Shown: positions 1 through 12,434, counted from the stretch's first letter. The stretch: 64,000 nucleotides of DNA from Limnephilus marmoratus (GCA_917880885.1 OU862917.1:55565227-55629226), one strand, 5' to 3'. Program-made: numbers and translations. Notes: generated by a model from the letters alone, not told the origin.

Positions 1-63
1 TATAACTGATGATAAATAAAATAACATCTGTCAACAGTTTTTTCACCGACAATTTGCTATTGT

Positions 64-206
64 CATTAATTTGTGTTAATTCACAACTTATTCATTCCAA
101 ATAATATATTGTACCAACATTTTCGGAAGGCTCCAGAGTGGAAGATATTCTCATTATAGCCCTGGTGTAAGACCACCATTCAGAATTGAGACGTTGCTTG
201 AAATGG
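64..206 (+). repeat. SINE A, 5' body (copy 1, first half)
   Basis: Matches the fuller SINE A copy at 55098-55473: the AT-rich linker, the block containing CCAGAGTGGAAGATA, and the GTGTAAGACCACCATTCAGA block. The tRNA-like head is missing. The copy stops at GAAATGG and resumes at 932 after a 725-bp insertion. Confidence 0.8.
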
Positions 207-931
207 TGTAGCGGTCCCAAGGGGGAGGGGCCACCTACCTTTTGCTCTCGGCTAGCTCACGTCGTCAGCAGGCAGGAACCCTCTCCTCGTCAAGGTCGTA
301 GGTAACTAGATTTAAATGGTACATAGGTATTCGCCAAACCCGCCCACGTGGTCCCATCAAATGAAAGAGGAAGTTGGGTGAAACATAACTATATTGTCTG
401 GAATACACAATTACAACATCTAGCAAAACATAATTATTAGTCACAAATCAACAACACAATGCCTAGCTAGGTATTTCCTAACGAAGGGGGTCTCTTAAAT
501 CTCTCCGGGAATGTGGTCGTTTCAACCGAGAATTGCTATGGGACACATTAGTTAAGAGGGAAATCGAGGTTCAACTCACAGCTGGTGGTCTGGTGCAGGA
601 AGCCGGGGGCGGCAGGCCAGGGTCAGCGCAGGTAGCTCCAATACTCTACCAGGCAGCGGTAATCTCCACGCGGAGAGGTTCATGTTCGCGACCTCGTATT
701 TTTACTGTACAAATCGGGTTTTAACGGATCGCCGTTGCAATCGGCGCCGCGCGGGAATTTACGTACGGCGACAGACGCAGCTTCTCAGGCGACGGTCGGC
801 GGGGTTCTGCGGAATGTCGCGGAGGGGTGCGGTGTGTTTTTTCTTGCTAGGGGGGAAGCGGAATACACCGGCCGCGCCGCAGCCGCTTGCGAGACTGTGA
901 CGTCATAACACTTGAAATGCGTACCGTAACA
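207..931. mobile_element. Solo LTR-like insertion in SINE A
   Basis: The 725-bp segment begins TGTAGCGG and ends CCGTAACA (TG...CA ends). It is flanked by ATGG at 203-206 and 932-935, a 4-bp target duplication. It interrupts SINE A at one point and the SINE body resumes right after it. There is no coding region. This is most simply a solo LTR left after LTR-LTR recombination. A small non-autonomous element with the same ends is the alternative. Confidence 0.65.
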
Positions 932-1120
932 ATGGTTAATGCCGTGTGTTTGGTGATCAGATCTGTACAGCCAACTAATTCCACATCTTCCTCTATCTCA
1001 TCCCTTCCCCTCCCCGTTACCCCCAGCATCGCAATATACCTCAATTGGGAATGCCATAATCTCTCTGGCAACAGACTGTTTGTAGCGGTTGTTCATGTGC
1101 GGTATTCACAATGAAAAAAA
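932..1120 (+). repeat. SINE A, 3' body (copy 1, second half)
   Basis: Continues the copy interrupted at 206: GTGTTTGGTGATCAGATCTG, a pyrimidine-rich block, the CAATTGGGAATGCCATA block, then a short A-run at about 1111-1120. Confidence 0.8.
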
Positions 1121-3210
1121 AAATTCTTAAAGCCGTTTGTAAGATATGTGTATTGCCGTATTGATGGCATTAGGTATTGTAATCAAGGCAGATCTATTGG
1201 TTTTCTTCTTGTTTTAAAATCGTTCAGTTAACAGGAGCTCTAGCAAAGTGAAATCGTAATGGGATCGATAGGCGTAACTTCCAATGACTTTATATCGATG
1301 TCCCGAGCAAGGTTTCATCGTTGACAGCCGAACCGATATTGACAATGAGAAATCGATATATGCTGAAGGTATTTTCATTGAATTGACACTCGGAAACGTC
1401 AAAACAACATTACGTAAAAACATTACTAATTTGGCAAAGTTGAATTGAAATAATAACCTAAATGTGGATTGGCAGTCTGCATTTACTTTCTGATACTAAA
1501 CTAAAGTCTTTAGTCATATTTCAACCACTTTAATTTCTCACAGATCGGACGGATTAAATTGTATACATATACGACTTGTTTTCAATTCTAAGAGCTTCGT
1601 TAGTTGAACTCCGATTAATAAGCAAGAAATTTTGCGTGCGTCTATATTGACTTAAAAATTTATCCATCATCGGTTCCGACCGACCGGTTAGAGATATTTC
1701 GATATTTGACCGTGATCGCAAATATTGATAACTGGCCATAGATGACGGATTTAGTCAATATCGTGTTGATATAGGGTTTTATCGATCATCCACGCTAGAT
1801 CTCGCGAAAGTGGCATAATATTTAAAATTTCGGTTGCGCCAATAACCTTCCTTTTCATGTGGTTAATCAACGCACATAGGTAATTGGTTAAATTTCCATT
1901 TCTTGTGTCATAGTTTGACGTAGGTACTTGTATAAAATTGTCTTCTTACTGTTGTTTTAATTTCATTCTCCAGTGCAAATTACATCAACCGTCGTTCATC
2001 TTTCGCTTCGTCTTTCTTTTGCCATTCAGCCATGTTTCTTTGAATGGACTTTTTGTATGGCAATTATTATTTTTTGTTCAACAAGAAAAAAGTCATGAAT
2101 GATAAGAACATTTATTTTGTCGCTGTAAACTGTACCGACAAGTTCGATGCGAGTGAAACAGGAACACGTTTCACAATGGCTTAGATAAGGACAGGCTGTG
2201 TGACGCCGCTCCTATTTTTTGTAAGGCTGCGGGCGCACTTTATATTTTTTCAAGAATAACTGATTTCTTCATAAATATTAAATAATATTTCAACTAATTT
2301 AGAACAAAGATAGGCAATTTTTCACATACCTTGGTGAAATAAAATACGTATAAAGTGTTTTATTTTCAAATTGATGACCTTCTTCTTATCTTTATAAATT
2401 TGGGTTATTATGCCGTGTTGCGCTTCCTCCTCGAAGTAACCTTTTTTTTCTTCCTACAATATCTGTCTAAGTATATTATTCTTAGAAATATAATAATAAT
2501 CAGAGAATTTTACTTAGAAACAACTCACTTCGGATACGTTTAAAAAAATCTTAAATGATTTACGTTGATAAGGCGTATTTATTTGCAAGATGCTCCTGGA
2601 ATATAACAAGCAATTGTTTTATTTTCCAAAATAAATATATTTTCTTTTTTCAAACGGATCAATATCAATCACCATCGACTACGAAACCCCGAAACTTTCC
2701 ATATTCCTTTCCAAAGAACCAAACCAATCTCTTGTGGTGCGAATGTGACGACTGTAATATAATATAACTTCCAGTTTAGTTGCAAGATTAACTAAATTTA
2801 CCTTTTTTATTTGATTGAGATTGATTTTATTTTATTTTACGAGTGTAAAAACAAACATTGATTACAGTGATGAGACAATTTCATGGTGGTTACCTACGAC
2901 AGGTTTACTTTGTAATGTCTTATTTGTGGTATGTATGTTTAATAATTACCAGGTGATTGATGTGCGTAATGTATAGGTGTGTGCATCTGTGAGTACGTTT
3001 GCGGGTGTGAGAAGTGATGATGTGTGAAGGGAAATGCACGCGCATTGAACAGATTATATCATTGACTTGATGCTCTTTTTAAATTTGGGCATTGAATCGG
3101 AAAAAATGTCGATGTTAAGAGTTTAGGCAAATATTATTGAATGTATGAAGAGCACGGTTAATTGACAAGTTATTGGTGTTTTCACAATTTAATCATCTAA
3201 ATTAGTATAA
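1121..3210. other. No recognisable gene or repeat
   Basis: AT-rich sequence with only short open frames, none resembling a known family. Nothing could be supported here. Confidence 0.6.
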
Positions 3211-3211
3211 G

Positions 3212-3545
3212 GAATATTTGCGGTACTTTGTAGAGTGGAACTTACCCTCAGTATCGCCCTCGTGTAAAACCACCAGTCAGAATTGAAACGTTGCTTGAAA
3301 TGGCTTTAGCCGATTTGAACAAATTTTTTTTTTTCATTTTGATTCAACATTTTACAAACCACTGCGTGGCTTACCCGTGCTGAGGATTAGATCTGAATAG
3401 CCAGGTACTTCCCTACCTCCGTCTTCCCAATCTCCTGTTCCTCCCCACTTATCTTCAGTCTCACAACAGCATTAATCGGGAACGCCATAGTCCCACTGGC
3501 TCCAGGCGATTAGGAGCAGATGTTTTGCGTTGTATTGTATGGTGG
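3212..3545 (+). repeat. SINE A copy 2
   Basis: Body blocks are in the usual order, but about 75 bp of unrelated sequence (3313-3386, including a T-run) sits where the GTGTTTGGTGACC block belongs. Interruption in nearly the same part of the SINE as copy 1. Confidence 0.75.
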
Positions 3546-4018
3546 TATGTCAATATTTTGTAATTATATTAACGCCGTAAGGATAACATAATAATAAAAT
3601 ATTTGATAAAACAGTGTGGCCTTTTCTCAACTACGACACGTACAAATTGTGTCACAACTCTACTAATAATGCTCGTCATTTTATTTAAATCCCTCCGGAG
3701 TAAGAGGAGAGAAGAGGTGAGGTCTGCGAGATGAAGGGGGGAGGACTTGAGGAGGTAGGAGAGGTCAGACAATGATGGTTGACCACACCTTGATAACGAT
3801 CAGTGGCGCGCTGTCCATGGCAACGAAAATAAAAATAAAATGATTACTTATTTTTCTACATAAAGTCAAATATATTAATAATATTTTCATGGTAATAATC
3901 TAAAAACTAAAGAAACATTTCCATATCATGTAACAGTGTGATAAACGGTTTGTCTAATAGTGGAGTATGAGGTAAAGGAGTGAATGGATTACTTAAGTGT
4001 TAATTTTTTCTTCAAAGA

Positions 4019-4364
4019 GGCCATTCATTTACTACGAAAGACGATTAGGGGGGGGGGGGGGGTCGACCATATCTTATTTTTTCTTACAAGGGGGTGAGAG
4101 GGAGTCTCGATAGTTCTTACGTAAGATCACAAAAATGCGCAAAGTTAAAATTATTAGTACCTTTGTGTAATAAACATTTCTAAAAATGTTAGGTACTTTG
4201 AAAAATAAACATTAAAACAAACCAAACGTGTATTCATTTTTTCCTTAAGATTCTTACGTAATAAATATTAAACAGGGAGGTCGGCTTATTCTTATTATTT
4301 TTATAATAGGAGGGGAGTGGGTCGAAAACTAACAAAATTCGTCTTACGTAATAAATGAATGACC
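4019..4364. mobile_element. MITE-like element with inverted ends
   Basis: The left end GGCCATTCATTTACTACG is mirrored by TAATAAATGAATGACC at 4349-4364. Inside are a G-run (4050-4063) and further CTTACGTAA motifs. About 346 bp, no coding region. Confidence 0.6.
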
Positions 4365-4443
4365 ACAAACATAGCAAACTTATTTAGTGGTACTATTTTA
4401 ATTCAAAATTAATAGAATACTTAGTTTTAACCACGTTTATTGT

Positions 4444-4816
4444 TTAAAAAACCAACATGTTTCGTAAGCAGTAGGTCAAAAAACCAACATGTTTCGTAAG
4501 CAATGGGCCAAAAAACCAACATGTTTCGTAAGCAATGGTTAAAAAAAACCAACATGTTTCGTGAGTAATGGGTAAAAAAAACCAACACGTTTCCTAAGCA
4601 GTGGATAAAAAAAAAACAACATGTTTCGTAAGCAATGGGTCAAAAAAACGAACATGTTTCGTAAGCAATGGGTAAAAAAAACAACATGTTTATTAAGCAA
4701 TGGATAAAAAAACAACATGTTTCGTAAGCAATGGGTCGAAAAAACGAACATGTTTCGTAAGCAATGGGTAAAAAAAACAACATGTTTATTAAGCAATGGA
4801 TAAAAAAACAACATGT
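4444..4816. repeat. Minisatellite, 30-37-bp unit
   Basis: About 12 degenerate copies of a unit built on ACATGTTTCGTAAGCAATGG followed by an A-rich spacer. The array is broken by the LTR element at 4817 and continues at 10190. Open frames on the minus strand here are a by-product of the repeat. Confidence 0.9.
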
Positions 4817-5819
4817 TGTAACATATCTATTTCGCGAGTAGGTACTGCTTAAAGCAGGTACTGTTTATTGTCTATTAATTTTTTATTTTTTATTTAACTT
4901 TGTTGGTTGGCGAAACTGCAACGACACCGGAAACGGGCGTTCGGGGGAAAGATGGCGGAGGACATAACGTAGTTTTGTGTGGGGGAGCAGATTTTCGGGG
5001 CGATGGGGATTATGTTTTGAGTTACGAAGGCGATGTAGCCTAGAAAGTTTGTTTTTACACGTCACGTGAGTGTGTGACAACTCTAATGGCACTGTAGCCG
5101 ATTTATTTTGTTAAATCCCCCGCCGGATGCCGCGAGATAATGTTGTCCGCGTGCTGATGTTTTTTACACCAAATTCATCGGGTGATGAACTGCCCGCAAG
5201 GATTCTTTGCTGGTGAAACCTTTGGCCGATGAGGTTCCCTCATGCCGCTTGATGGGTGAGGACCTTCCGTGCTCGTTTTGTTGGGTGAATTCCCTTTACT
5301 GATGAAGCGGCTCCTAGACTCTGTTGGACCCGCCAAATATCCTTTGTTGTACCTTTGGGCCGGTGAGATTCCCCATGCCGCCTGATGGATGGAGGCTCAA
5401 CCGAGCTTTTTGTGTTGGGAGGACTCCCTTTAACCAAACGCCCCATGACGTGTGGAACGGCGTTTTGGAGTTTGCTGTTGACGATCGCTGTTGAGGATTG
5501 CTCTACACGACTGGAAGAGAATCACGACGACGCGACGGGACGTACGCGCTTCTAATAACCAACCGTAATTTTAACATAACTCTCTCTCTCCAAATCTGAT
5601 AGATGCCAAAGGTATTTATGTTTCCTTTTTTTTACCTTTCTTTGATGTTATTTGCAAAGTGCAATAAAGCCTTTTTTACATTTCACTAGAAAATACTTTC
5701 TTTTATTTATATGCATGATCTCTGATCCCTATTTCCACCATCCTGAGATGGATGTTCTTTATGCTCTGGGAGGCTGTCGGATGACAAAGGTAGGTAACCT
5801 AAATTACAATGGTATTACA
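4817..5819 (+). repeat. 5' LTR
   Basis: 1003 bp with TGTAA...TTACA ends. A polyadenylation signal AATAAA lies at 5663-5668. By eye it matches the 3' LTR throughout except for a few differences clustered in about 10 bp near the 3' end (5801-5810). Confidence 0.85.
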
Positions 5820-5820
5820 T

Positions 5821-5832
5821 TTGCGCCCAACG
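5821..5832 (+). other. Primer-binding site, tRNA-Lys type
   Basis: TTGCGCCCAACG, one base after the 5' LTR. It matches 11 of 12 bases of the site complementary to the 3' end of insect tRNA-Lys(CUU), as recalled from Drosophila. The single mismatch is at the second position. Confidence 0.6.
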
Positions 5833-8479
5833 AAAAACTTTTTTAAGTATATTAAACAGGTGTTCGGAAGGGTATTTATAGGTCATGCATATATCTATAA
5901 GAATATTCTTATTTAATGTTATATAATTTGTCTGCTTTTTACGATGTCATTTTACAACTCATCAGTGTGTGGGTAGTAAGTTAGTTGTTTGCAATTATGC
6001 CTTTGAATTTGTTGATTACCAAAGTTTGACGTTTATCTATTGCCATATATAAAAAAAAAATGTGCGTGTTAATATATTGTTTCTCGCAATTTAATGTACA
6101 TTGGTACCAGTGACAGCTTGAATAATTTACAGCGAAAAATATTCTCTTTTCTGGCAATACTGGATTTAAGTGTCAGTTGTCAAAACATCAAAACAATTGT
6201 TGTGTTTTGTTTTCGCAAATAAGAAGATACGTTGTATTGTGAAAGGGTTTTGTACATTAATTGGATATACAATTATGAATTTACAAGGGAAGACGATGTG
6301 GATTCTTTTTATAATTTTTCGCGGAAAAACTTGCTTTGTTTTGAGGGAATTTTAGTTCCGGTGATCCATTGGCTTTACACGGTGTCCGGTGAGCTACATA
6401 CATTATAAAATGTCCGGTGAGCTACATACATAAAAAATTTTTTTTTTTTGGAAAATAATTTTGATTTTTTTTTTCTAATAATTTTTTTTTTAAATAAGAT
6501 AATTTGTTTACAGGGTGTCCGGTACTTAGTGCAATAAAAATTTTACGAATTTAATTCATATTATATTATTTTATTTGTCTTTTTGCAGCGACAACAACTT
6601 TCGTCAACAATAACAAAGATGCGTTATTACTATTTTGAGGGCATTTTTAACAACTATTATGGAAATTGTTTTGAATAAATTGAACACTTTTATTGTCAAT
6701 CGTGACATGTTCATAGGTTTGTTAAATTTTATATAATTACAGGCATTATATTTTTGCAGTTTTGTGGACTTAGAGAATTCATAATTTTTTCTTTTTTGAA
6801 AAAATTTTTTTTTTGGTGTGGACATTGATGCTGTTTAACTTGGGTTCTTGTGTTTCCTGCCGTGCTTTAAGTACCGCAAGATTCATTTTATAACACCCAA
6901 GTTAAGACATCATTTTTTTGGATTATGGGAGTACACGGCCCCCGGCCACCCTTCCTAATCCTATTTTTTTTTGTGTTCCACCGTGTAATGTCGCGAGTTC
7001 GTTCGGGAATTGTCGATTTGTGTTTTTTTACAATCCCAACAGCACGCATCCAATCATATTACTCCTTTTCTTTAAAACGAGTTGTGGTTGCATATCACAT
7101 TACTACTGAATTCTCGAATCAAGTCTCATTATACACAACCTCGCCTGTAATTTTTCTATACCTATCGAGCTATTGGAAAGACCAGTTCATTTTTGTTTTG
7201 CCCTAACATCCAGTAAACTCAGCTTTTGATAAAAAAAAAATTTCACAAAAATTTCCTCAATCTTGCTTCCTCAATTTAATTTTTTTTTCTTTAAATTCTT
7301 CGGAATTTTTTCTATAGGAGACGTCGTTTACAATGAATGTCGTTTCCTCTGATCCGTGTGATCAGTGGCGCCCAATATTTTGTCTAAGTCATATTTTGTA
7401 ATTGACTTAGTCTTTGACGAGAATTTTTTTTATATAAACTCTAAATAATTTTTTTTGTATGAAATGAGTCGTTTCGCCTTCCTTATAGGCTACAATTATA
7501 CTTACACACTGATGCGTTCGTAAAACAATAGGTTATGTTGTACTGTTTTAGCGTTTAAGTCTGAATCCTTCTTTTCAAGTTCGTTGGAATTTTCTCCCGA
7601 ATAATGACTTTCCAAGCACTTGGAAAGAATGATTCAAAACTTCTGTTTATGAGAGATTTGAGCGACTTTCTTATGTACAGATTGTTAAAATTTCAACAAT
7701 TAGTGATTAAGTAAAGTTTTTCTTAAATATACCATAGCTATGTTAAATAGATTAAGTCTGGTATAACTTTCCTTAAAGTCAGTTAGTTAAGTTTGTTAAG
7801 AATATTTGTTAAGAATTTTTTTTTCTTGTCACAAACAAAGGTGGTACTGCTCTGGCATACCTACCCATTAAAGTAACTCATATTTGAAGTTTATCACCTT
7901 ACCTCTAATACAGGAAAGTGTTTTTTTTGTCTTTTAGTTCTAAGTTAACATTAAGCATTTACATATATAGGTCTCTCACTGCTTAAACCAGTGTTGTACT
8001 GTTAATTTTGTCTACTAGTGTCGTTCATTTGGATATTGTTCGATCACACCTTATCTAGTGTCGATTATCTAATAAGTATATTCGATCACCAAAATATCAT
8101 TGTTTGTTCAAGAAATTTATGACTTTTCACTTACTTGATGTATTAAGTGTTATTTTTTGAAGAAATGCCACCTGAGTTTATCTTCAGTCTTTTCTTGCAC
8201 AAGCAACGTCCTCTGAGGATGGTTTATAATAGTTACATCTTGTATTTTTGTATAAAATCAAGAGTACTTTTTGAGGTTCACTTTTTTTAATAGCTAGGTG
8301 TTTTGTTTAATTTTAATCCCTAAGCTCTAAGCCTAACATTCTAGATCCTGTTTTGCTTCTGTGTTCCTAATGAATTTTTTCATAATTTTGATGGATAGGT
8401 AATAGAAATATGTAAACCCTAATCTAACCTCTTTTATAGATAGGTAGTGCCTCGGTATTGTAAAACCTGATCTAAACTG

Positions 8480-8674
8480 TTTGACAGATAGGTATGTCTT
8501 TACATATAAACCCTACTCTGACCACTTTGTAATTGACAGTTTTTTATAAAACTTGTTATACGATGGACAAGTAATAATTGTATTATACTTGATCTGATTT
8601 TTTTTGACAGATAGGTATGTCTTTACATATAAACCCTACTCTGACCACTTTGTAATTGACAGTTTTTTATAAAA
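8480..8674. repeat. Direct 72-bp duplication inside the LTR element
   Basis: The block at 8480-8551 (TTTGACAGATAGGTATGTCT...) is repeated almost exactly at 8603-8674. Weaker related motifs (GATAGGTA, AACCCTAATCT) lie just upstream at 8390-8470, so this may be the end of a decayed tandem series. Confidence 0.8.
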
Positions 8675-9171
8675 ATTGAATGAGTTAATTCTGTATATTT
8701 GTTTATACCTTGGTCTAGTTTTAGTTGATAATTTAAGACGCGTTGAGTATAATATCTGTGACGTAACTTTTTTCAAATATCACTTTTGATTAGAATATAA
8801 GGATAGAGAGAGAGAGTTATTTTTTTTATGTTAATAATAACTAAGTGTTGCTTTTTTCTATAAATGAAAGTGGGAGCTTGAATTCTCCATACTCACTAGT
8901 GTTTTCTTGAGAGATTGTCTCTCGTCATGTGAGTAACGTGTTGGTAATCTTACAAGCGAGCTTGTAAAAGTGGAGGTATTACCTCATTTTCTATGTTGTT
9001 TTTTTTTTTTTTTGTACACCATTCTGTGAATGGGTTTGCTACTTTAATATGTTTTACGTTTATGTTTTCTGATACTATGTTGTGTTATTTTTCTTTAACA
9101 GATGTGGAAAGAGAGAGTCGTGTTGGGCGGTGTCCTAATAATTTTACTTCACTTCGCGGCGTAAAATTTTC

Positions 9172-9187
9172 GGGGGTTGCGGGGAAA
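9172..9187 (+). other. Polypurine tract
   Basis: CGGGGGTTGCGGGGAAA-type purine-rich stretch directly abutting the TGTAACA start of the 3' LTR, the expected place for plus-strand DNA priming. Confidence 0.6.
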
Positions 9188-10189
9188 TGTAACATATCTA
9201 TTTCGCGAGTAGGTACTGCTTAAAGCAGGTACTGTTTATTGTCTATTAATTTTTTATTTTTTATTTAACTTTGTTGGTTGGCGAAACTGCAACGACACCG
9301 GAAACGGGCGTTCGGGGGAAAGATGGCGGAGGACATAACGTAGTTTTGTGTGGGGGAGCAGATTTTCGGGGCGATGGGGATTATGTTTTGAGTTACGAAG
9401 GCGATGTAGCCTAGAAAGTTTGTTTTTACACGTCACGTGAGTGTGTGACAACTCTAATGGCACTGTAGCCGATTTATTTTGTTAAATCCCCCGCCGGATG
9501 CCGCGAGATAATGTTGTCCGCGTGCTGATGTTTTTTACACCAAATTCATCGGGTGATGAACTGCCCGCAAGGATTCTTTGCTGGTGAAACCTTTGGCCGA
9601 TGAGGTTCCCTCATGCCGCTTGATGGGTGAGGACCTTCCGTGCTCGTTTTGTTGGGTGAATTCCCTTTACTGATGAAGCGGCTCCTAGACTCTGTTGGAC
9701 CCGCCAAATATCCTTTGTTGTACCTTTGGGCCGGTGAGATTCCCCATGCCGCCTGATGGATGGAGGCTCAACCGAGCTTTTTGTGTTGGGAGGACTCCCT
9801 TTAACCAAACGCCCCATGACGTGTGGAACGGCGTTTTGGAGTTTGCTGTTGACGATCGCTGTTGAGGATTGCTCTACACGACTGGAAGAGAATCACGACG
9901 ACGCGACGGGACGTACGCGCTTCTAATAACCAACCGTAATTTTAACATAACTCTCTCTCTCCAAATCTGATAGATGCCAAAGGTATTTATGTTTCCTTTT
10001 TTTTACCTTTCTTTGATGTTATTTGCAAAGTGCAATAAAGCCTTTTTTACATTTCACTAGAAAATACTTTCTTTTATTTATATGCATGATCTCTGATCCC
10101 TATTTCCACCATCCTGAGATGGATGTTCTTTATGCTCTGGGAGGCTGTCGGATGACAAAGGTAGGTAACCTACATTAGTTGGTATTACA
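9188..10189 (+). repeat. 3' LTR
   Basis: 1002 bp, matching the 5' LTR apart from the end (10171-10180). AATAAA lies at 10034-10039. It is followed at once by the ATGT duplication and the rest of the minisatellite. Confidence 0.85.
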
Positions 10190-10244
10190 ATGTTTCGTAA
10201 GCAATGGGTCGAAAAAACAACACGTTTCGTAAGCAATGTGTCAA
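10190..10244. repeat. Minisatellite remainder after LTR element
   Basis: Two further units (ATGTTTCGTAAGCAATGGGT, then a variant with CACGTTTCG), continuing the 4444-4816 array. Confidence 0.85.
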
Positions 10245-10623
10245 ATACCAGGAATGTTAAAAATGGTGGAAAATAATGATTTAAATAAACTAAATTTCCA
10301 AAGAATATACCAAATGAAATTCTTTCTGCATTGCATGCAAATAATAAACTAAAAACTTACTAACTTGTTATCTACTTCTTCAATGATATAAAAACTTACG
10401 TTTAAATTTTAGAAATTAAAAAATTTGGAGTCCATAAATTTTATTGTAATGATTGTGGAATCTTTTATATGTATATGTAAAACTTCGAGAAATTTTGATA
10501 TTAGAATATAGGAATATATAAGGTTTTTAAACAATAGTAGATTCCCGGAGTTTGCCAGTCATTCATTGGAGAGGAATCATACTTTTGATATTAATAATGG
10601 TATTGAGTTACTACATTGTAATG
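10245..10623. other. No recognisable feature
   Basis: AT-rich spacer without supported content. Confidence 0.5.
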
Positions 10624-10698
10624 TACTTTTGGCAGAGGTGTTCGTTATCCAATAAATGGTTACCAGGGCGACGGTACCCATATCCGCATCCCAAATTA
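10624..10698 (-). repeat. SINE B, 5' fragment
   Basis: Reverse-complement match to the 5' end of SINE B: GGCAGAGGTGTTCGTTATCC, then AATAAATGGTTACC and the block ending in CCCAAATT. Confidence 0.75.
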
Positions 10699-11453
10699 AA
10701 TATTTGTATTTGGATGAATGGAAATTAATAAGCACCTACTAATATTTTTCCATATAATTTTATCAATTGATTTTGTTTTTGGCGATGTGATATTCTACAT
10801 TTTTCTTTTCATATTTAAATTTAAAAAAAAAAACAAAAATCATAGTCGTCGCTACCCACAGTATAGACGTGTTACACCTGATTCTAAAACAAATTAAATA
10901 AAAACATAACAAAAATTTTAAGATTAATGAGAAAAAAACACGTAACACAAACAAACTAACAAGTGCGCGTATTTCGTGCACTTTTTTATTTTAATACAAG
11001 TGACCACAGTGTCGTAATACAAGTTTTTATAACGAGCAAAGTCAAAAACAATGACATACATTCTTGTAATTACATAAATACAGTGAAAGATCAATCAGTG
11101 TACATTTAAAACTACTGTGAACTCGTAAACTCATAAATGACAGTAAAGTGAACTTCAACGAAAAACGAAAAAGAATATTATAATTGAAAAAAAAGTGAAT
11201 TTAAAAAAAAAAAACTGCTCTAAAATAATCCAAACATTAATTGGTCAGTTATCCAGTTCTCCCTAGTTAAACTGGTAATTTCACAGCGTCTGACATCCCG
11301 GGTGTGGCGTAGGTGCAGCGTCGTTCACTATTTGCGGGCAGAACTTGCGGAGTAGAGTTCAATCCTCAGTCAAACCAATTATTTTTTTCTTTTCACCTTA
11401 TTTAATTTAAATTAAATATAACGCCATCTACGAGCAAGAAATCCAAGCTTACG

Positions 11454-12434
11454 ATGTCTAATACCCGTAGCAACGCTGAAAGGGCAAAGAAGAGTACTGC
11501 TGAGAACATCCAAGGAATAAATATGGCTAAAGAAAATGCAGCTGATTTAACCATAGACAAACCTCCGACAAAAATAGAAATGCTTATTCTTGCAGAATTA
11601 GCTGAAATTAAAATCAACTATAAAAAAATTACCACTATAGAAGAAACTATGATGAATTTGTCAAAGGAAATAATAGAATTTAAAACTTCAATCACAGCTC
11701 GTTTCGAAGAATACAAAACCTCACTTAATTTTGTTTACGACAAAATAGACGACATCGAAAAAAAAGTATTACAAACGGATAAAAAAGTTAAAGAGCTAAG
11801 TATGATGGATATAAAACACAAGATGCTAGAACAAAAAGTACATGAGCTACAAGAACAATTAGATGAAAAAGAGCGTCAAAACTCGCAGACGTGTGCGGAA
11901 ATTCGAGGAATTCCTGAAATTCAAGACGAGAAACTCAATGACATTATTTTCAATATAAATAATGCTGTAAAATTAAACAAAAATGACATTGAGGACGCAT
12001 ACAGGGCGCCAGGAAAAAGAAACCACACGGCAACGAGATCAATAATTATTAAATTTAAAAATCCAAATGGTCGTGAGGAGTTTCTAAATGAAGCAAAAAA
12101 ATATAACAAAAATGCAGAAAATAGTGCCGACAGACTCAACACCAGTAAAATAGGCTTCTCGGGACCTAAAATGCCAATATTTATTAACGAGCTCCTAACC
12201 TCCCACGCAAAAAGAATGCTTTTTCTCTCAAAGCAATTAGCCAAAAAGTACAATTTTGCCTATGTATGGGTTAAGGCAGGGCGAGTCTACATTCGACAAC
12301 AGACAGACTCGCGAGCGACCTTTATTCGCACAGAAAATACCATCCTCGAAATAGAAAATTTACTAGCAAAAACTAACCATGGAAGTGACACAAGTGGAAC
12401 CTCGAATGACTCAGCCCACGTAGTAGATGCATGA
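11454..12434 (+). CDS. ORF1 protein, coiled coil + FP25K-like C-terminal domain
   Basis: A 326-residue protein, expected to bind element RNA and act as a nucleic-acid chaperone in the retrotransposition particle. Residues about 45-145 are rich in charged and hydrophobic heptads (EIKINYKKI, KVKELSMMD, KVHELQEQLDEKE), a probable trimerising coiled coil. Residues 148-216 look like a degenerate RRM (EIRGIPE; RSIIIKF). Residues 238-305 (PIFINELLTSHAKRMLFLSK; FAYVWVKAGRVYIRQ) resemble the C-terminal domain found in the baculovirus FP25K family and in ORF1 proteins of many insect LINEs. The ATG at 11454 was chosen because it opens a frame without interruption and lies just 5' of the charged segment. 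The stop is 143 nt before ORF2, in a different frame. No zinc knuckle was seen. The domain call is from motif memory, not a search. Confidence 0.85.
   Translation: MSNTRSNAERAKKSTAENIQGINMAKENAADLTIDKPPTKIEMLILAELAEIKINYKKITTIEETMMNLSKEIIEFKTSITARFEEYKTSLNFVYDKIDDIEKKVLQTDKKVKELSMMDIKHKMLEQKVHELQEQLDEKERQNSQTCAEIRGIPEIQDEKLNDIIFNINNAVKLNKNDIEDAYRAPGKRNHTATRSIIIKFKNPNGREEFLNEAKKYNKNAENSADRLNTSKIGFSGPKMPIFINELLTSHAKRMLFLSKQLAKKYNFAYVWVKAGRVYIRQQTDSRATFIRTENTILEIENLLAKTNHGSDTSGTSNDSAHVVDA

Larger units (their letters stand above)
4817..10189 (+). mobile_element. Non-coding (LARD-like) LTR retrotransposon
   Basis: A 5.37-kb element with direct terminal repeats at 4817-5819 and 9188-10189, each starting TGTAACAT and ending GGTATTACA. 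The 4-bp duplication ATGT flanks it (4813-4816, 10190-10193) inside a minisatellite whose unit contains ACATGTTTC, so the pre-insertion site is clear. A primer-binding site follows the 5' LTR and a purine tract precedes the 3' LTR. The 3.37-kb interior has no gag or pol similarity and no long open frame, so it must depend on proteins from another element. The near-identical LTRs imply recent insertion. TSD length and primer type fit the Ty3/gypsy or BEL groups, but neither can be chosen. Confidence 0.85.

Noticed and set aside
4539..4814. 91-codon minus-strand frame with repeated FFTHCLRN-type peptide
   Set aside because: Produced by the 30-37-bp minisatellite; the peptide repeat mirrors the DNA unit and nothing suggests expression.
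4883..5446. Minus-strand frames of 68-69 codons, identical in both LTRs
   Set aside because: Identity follows from LTR identity, not from protein conservation. They are antisense to the element.
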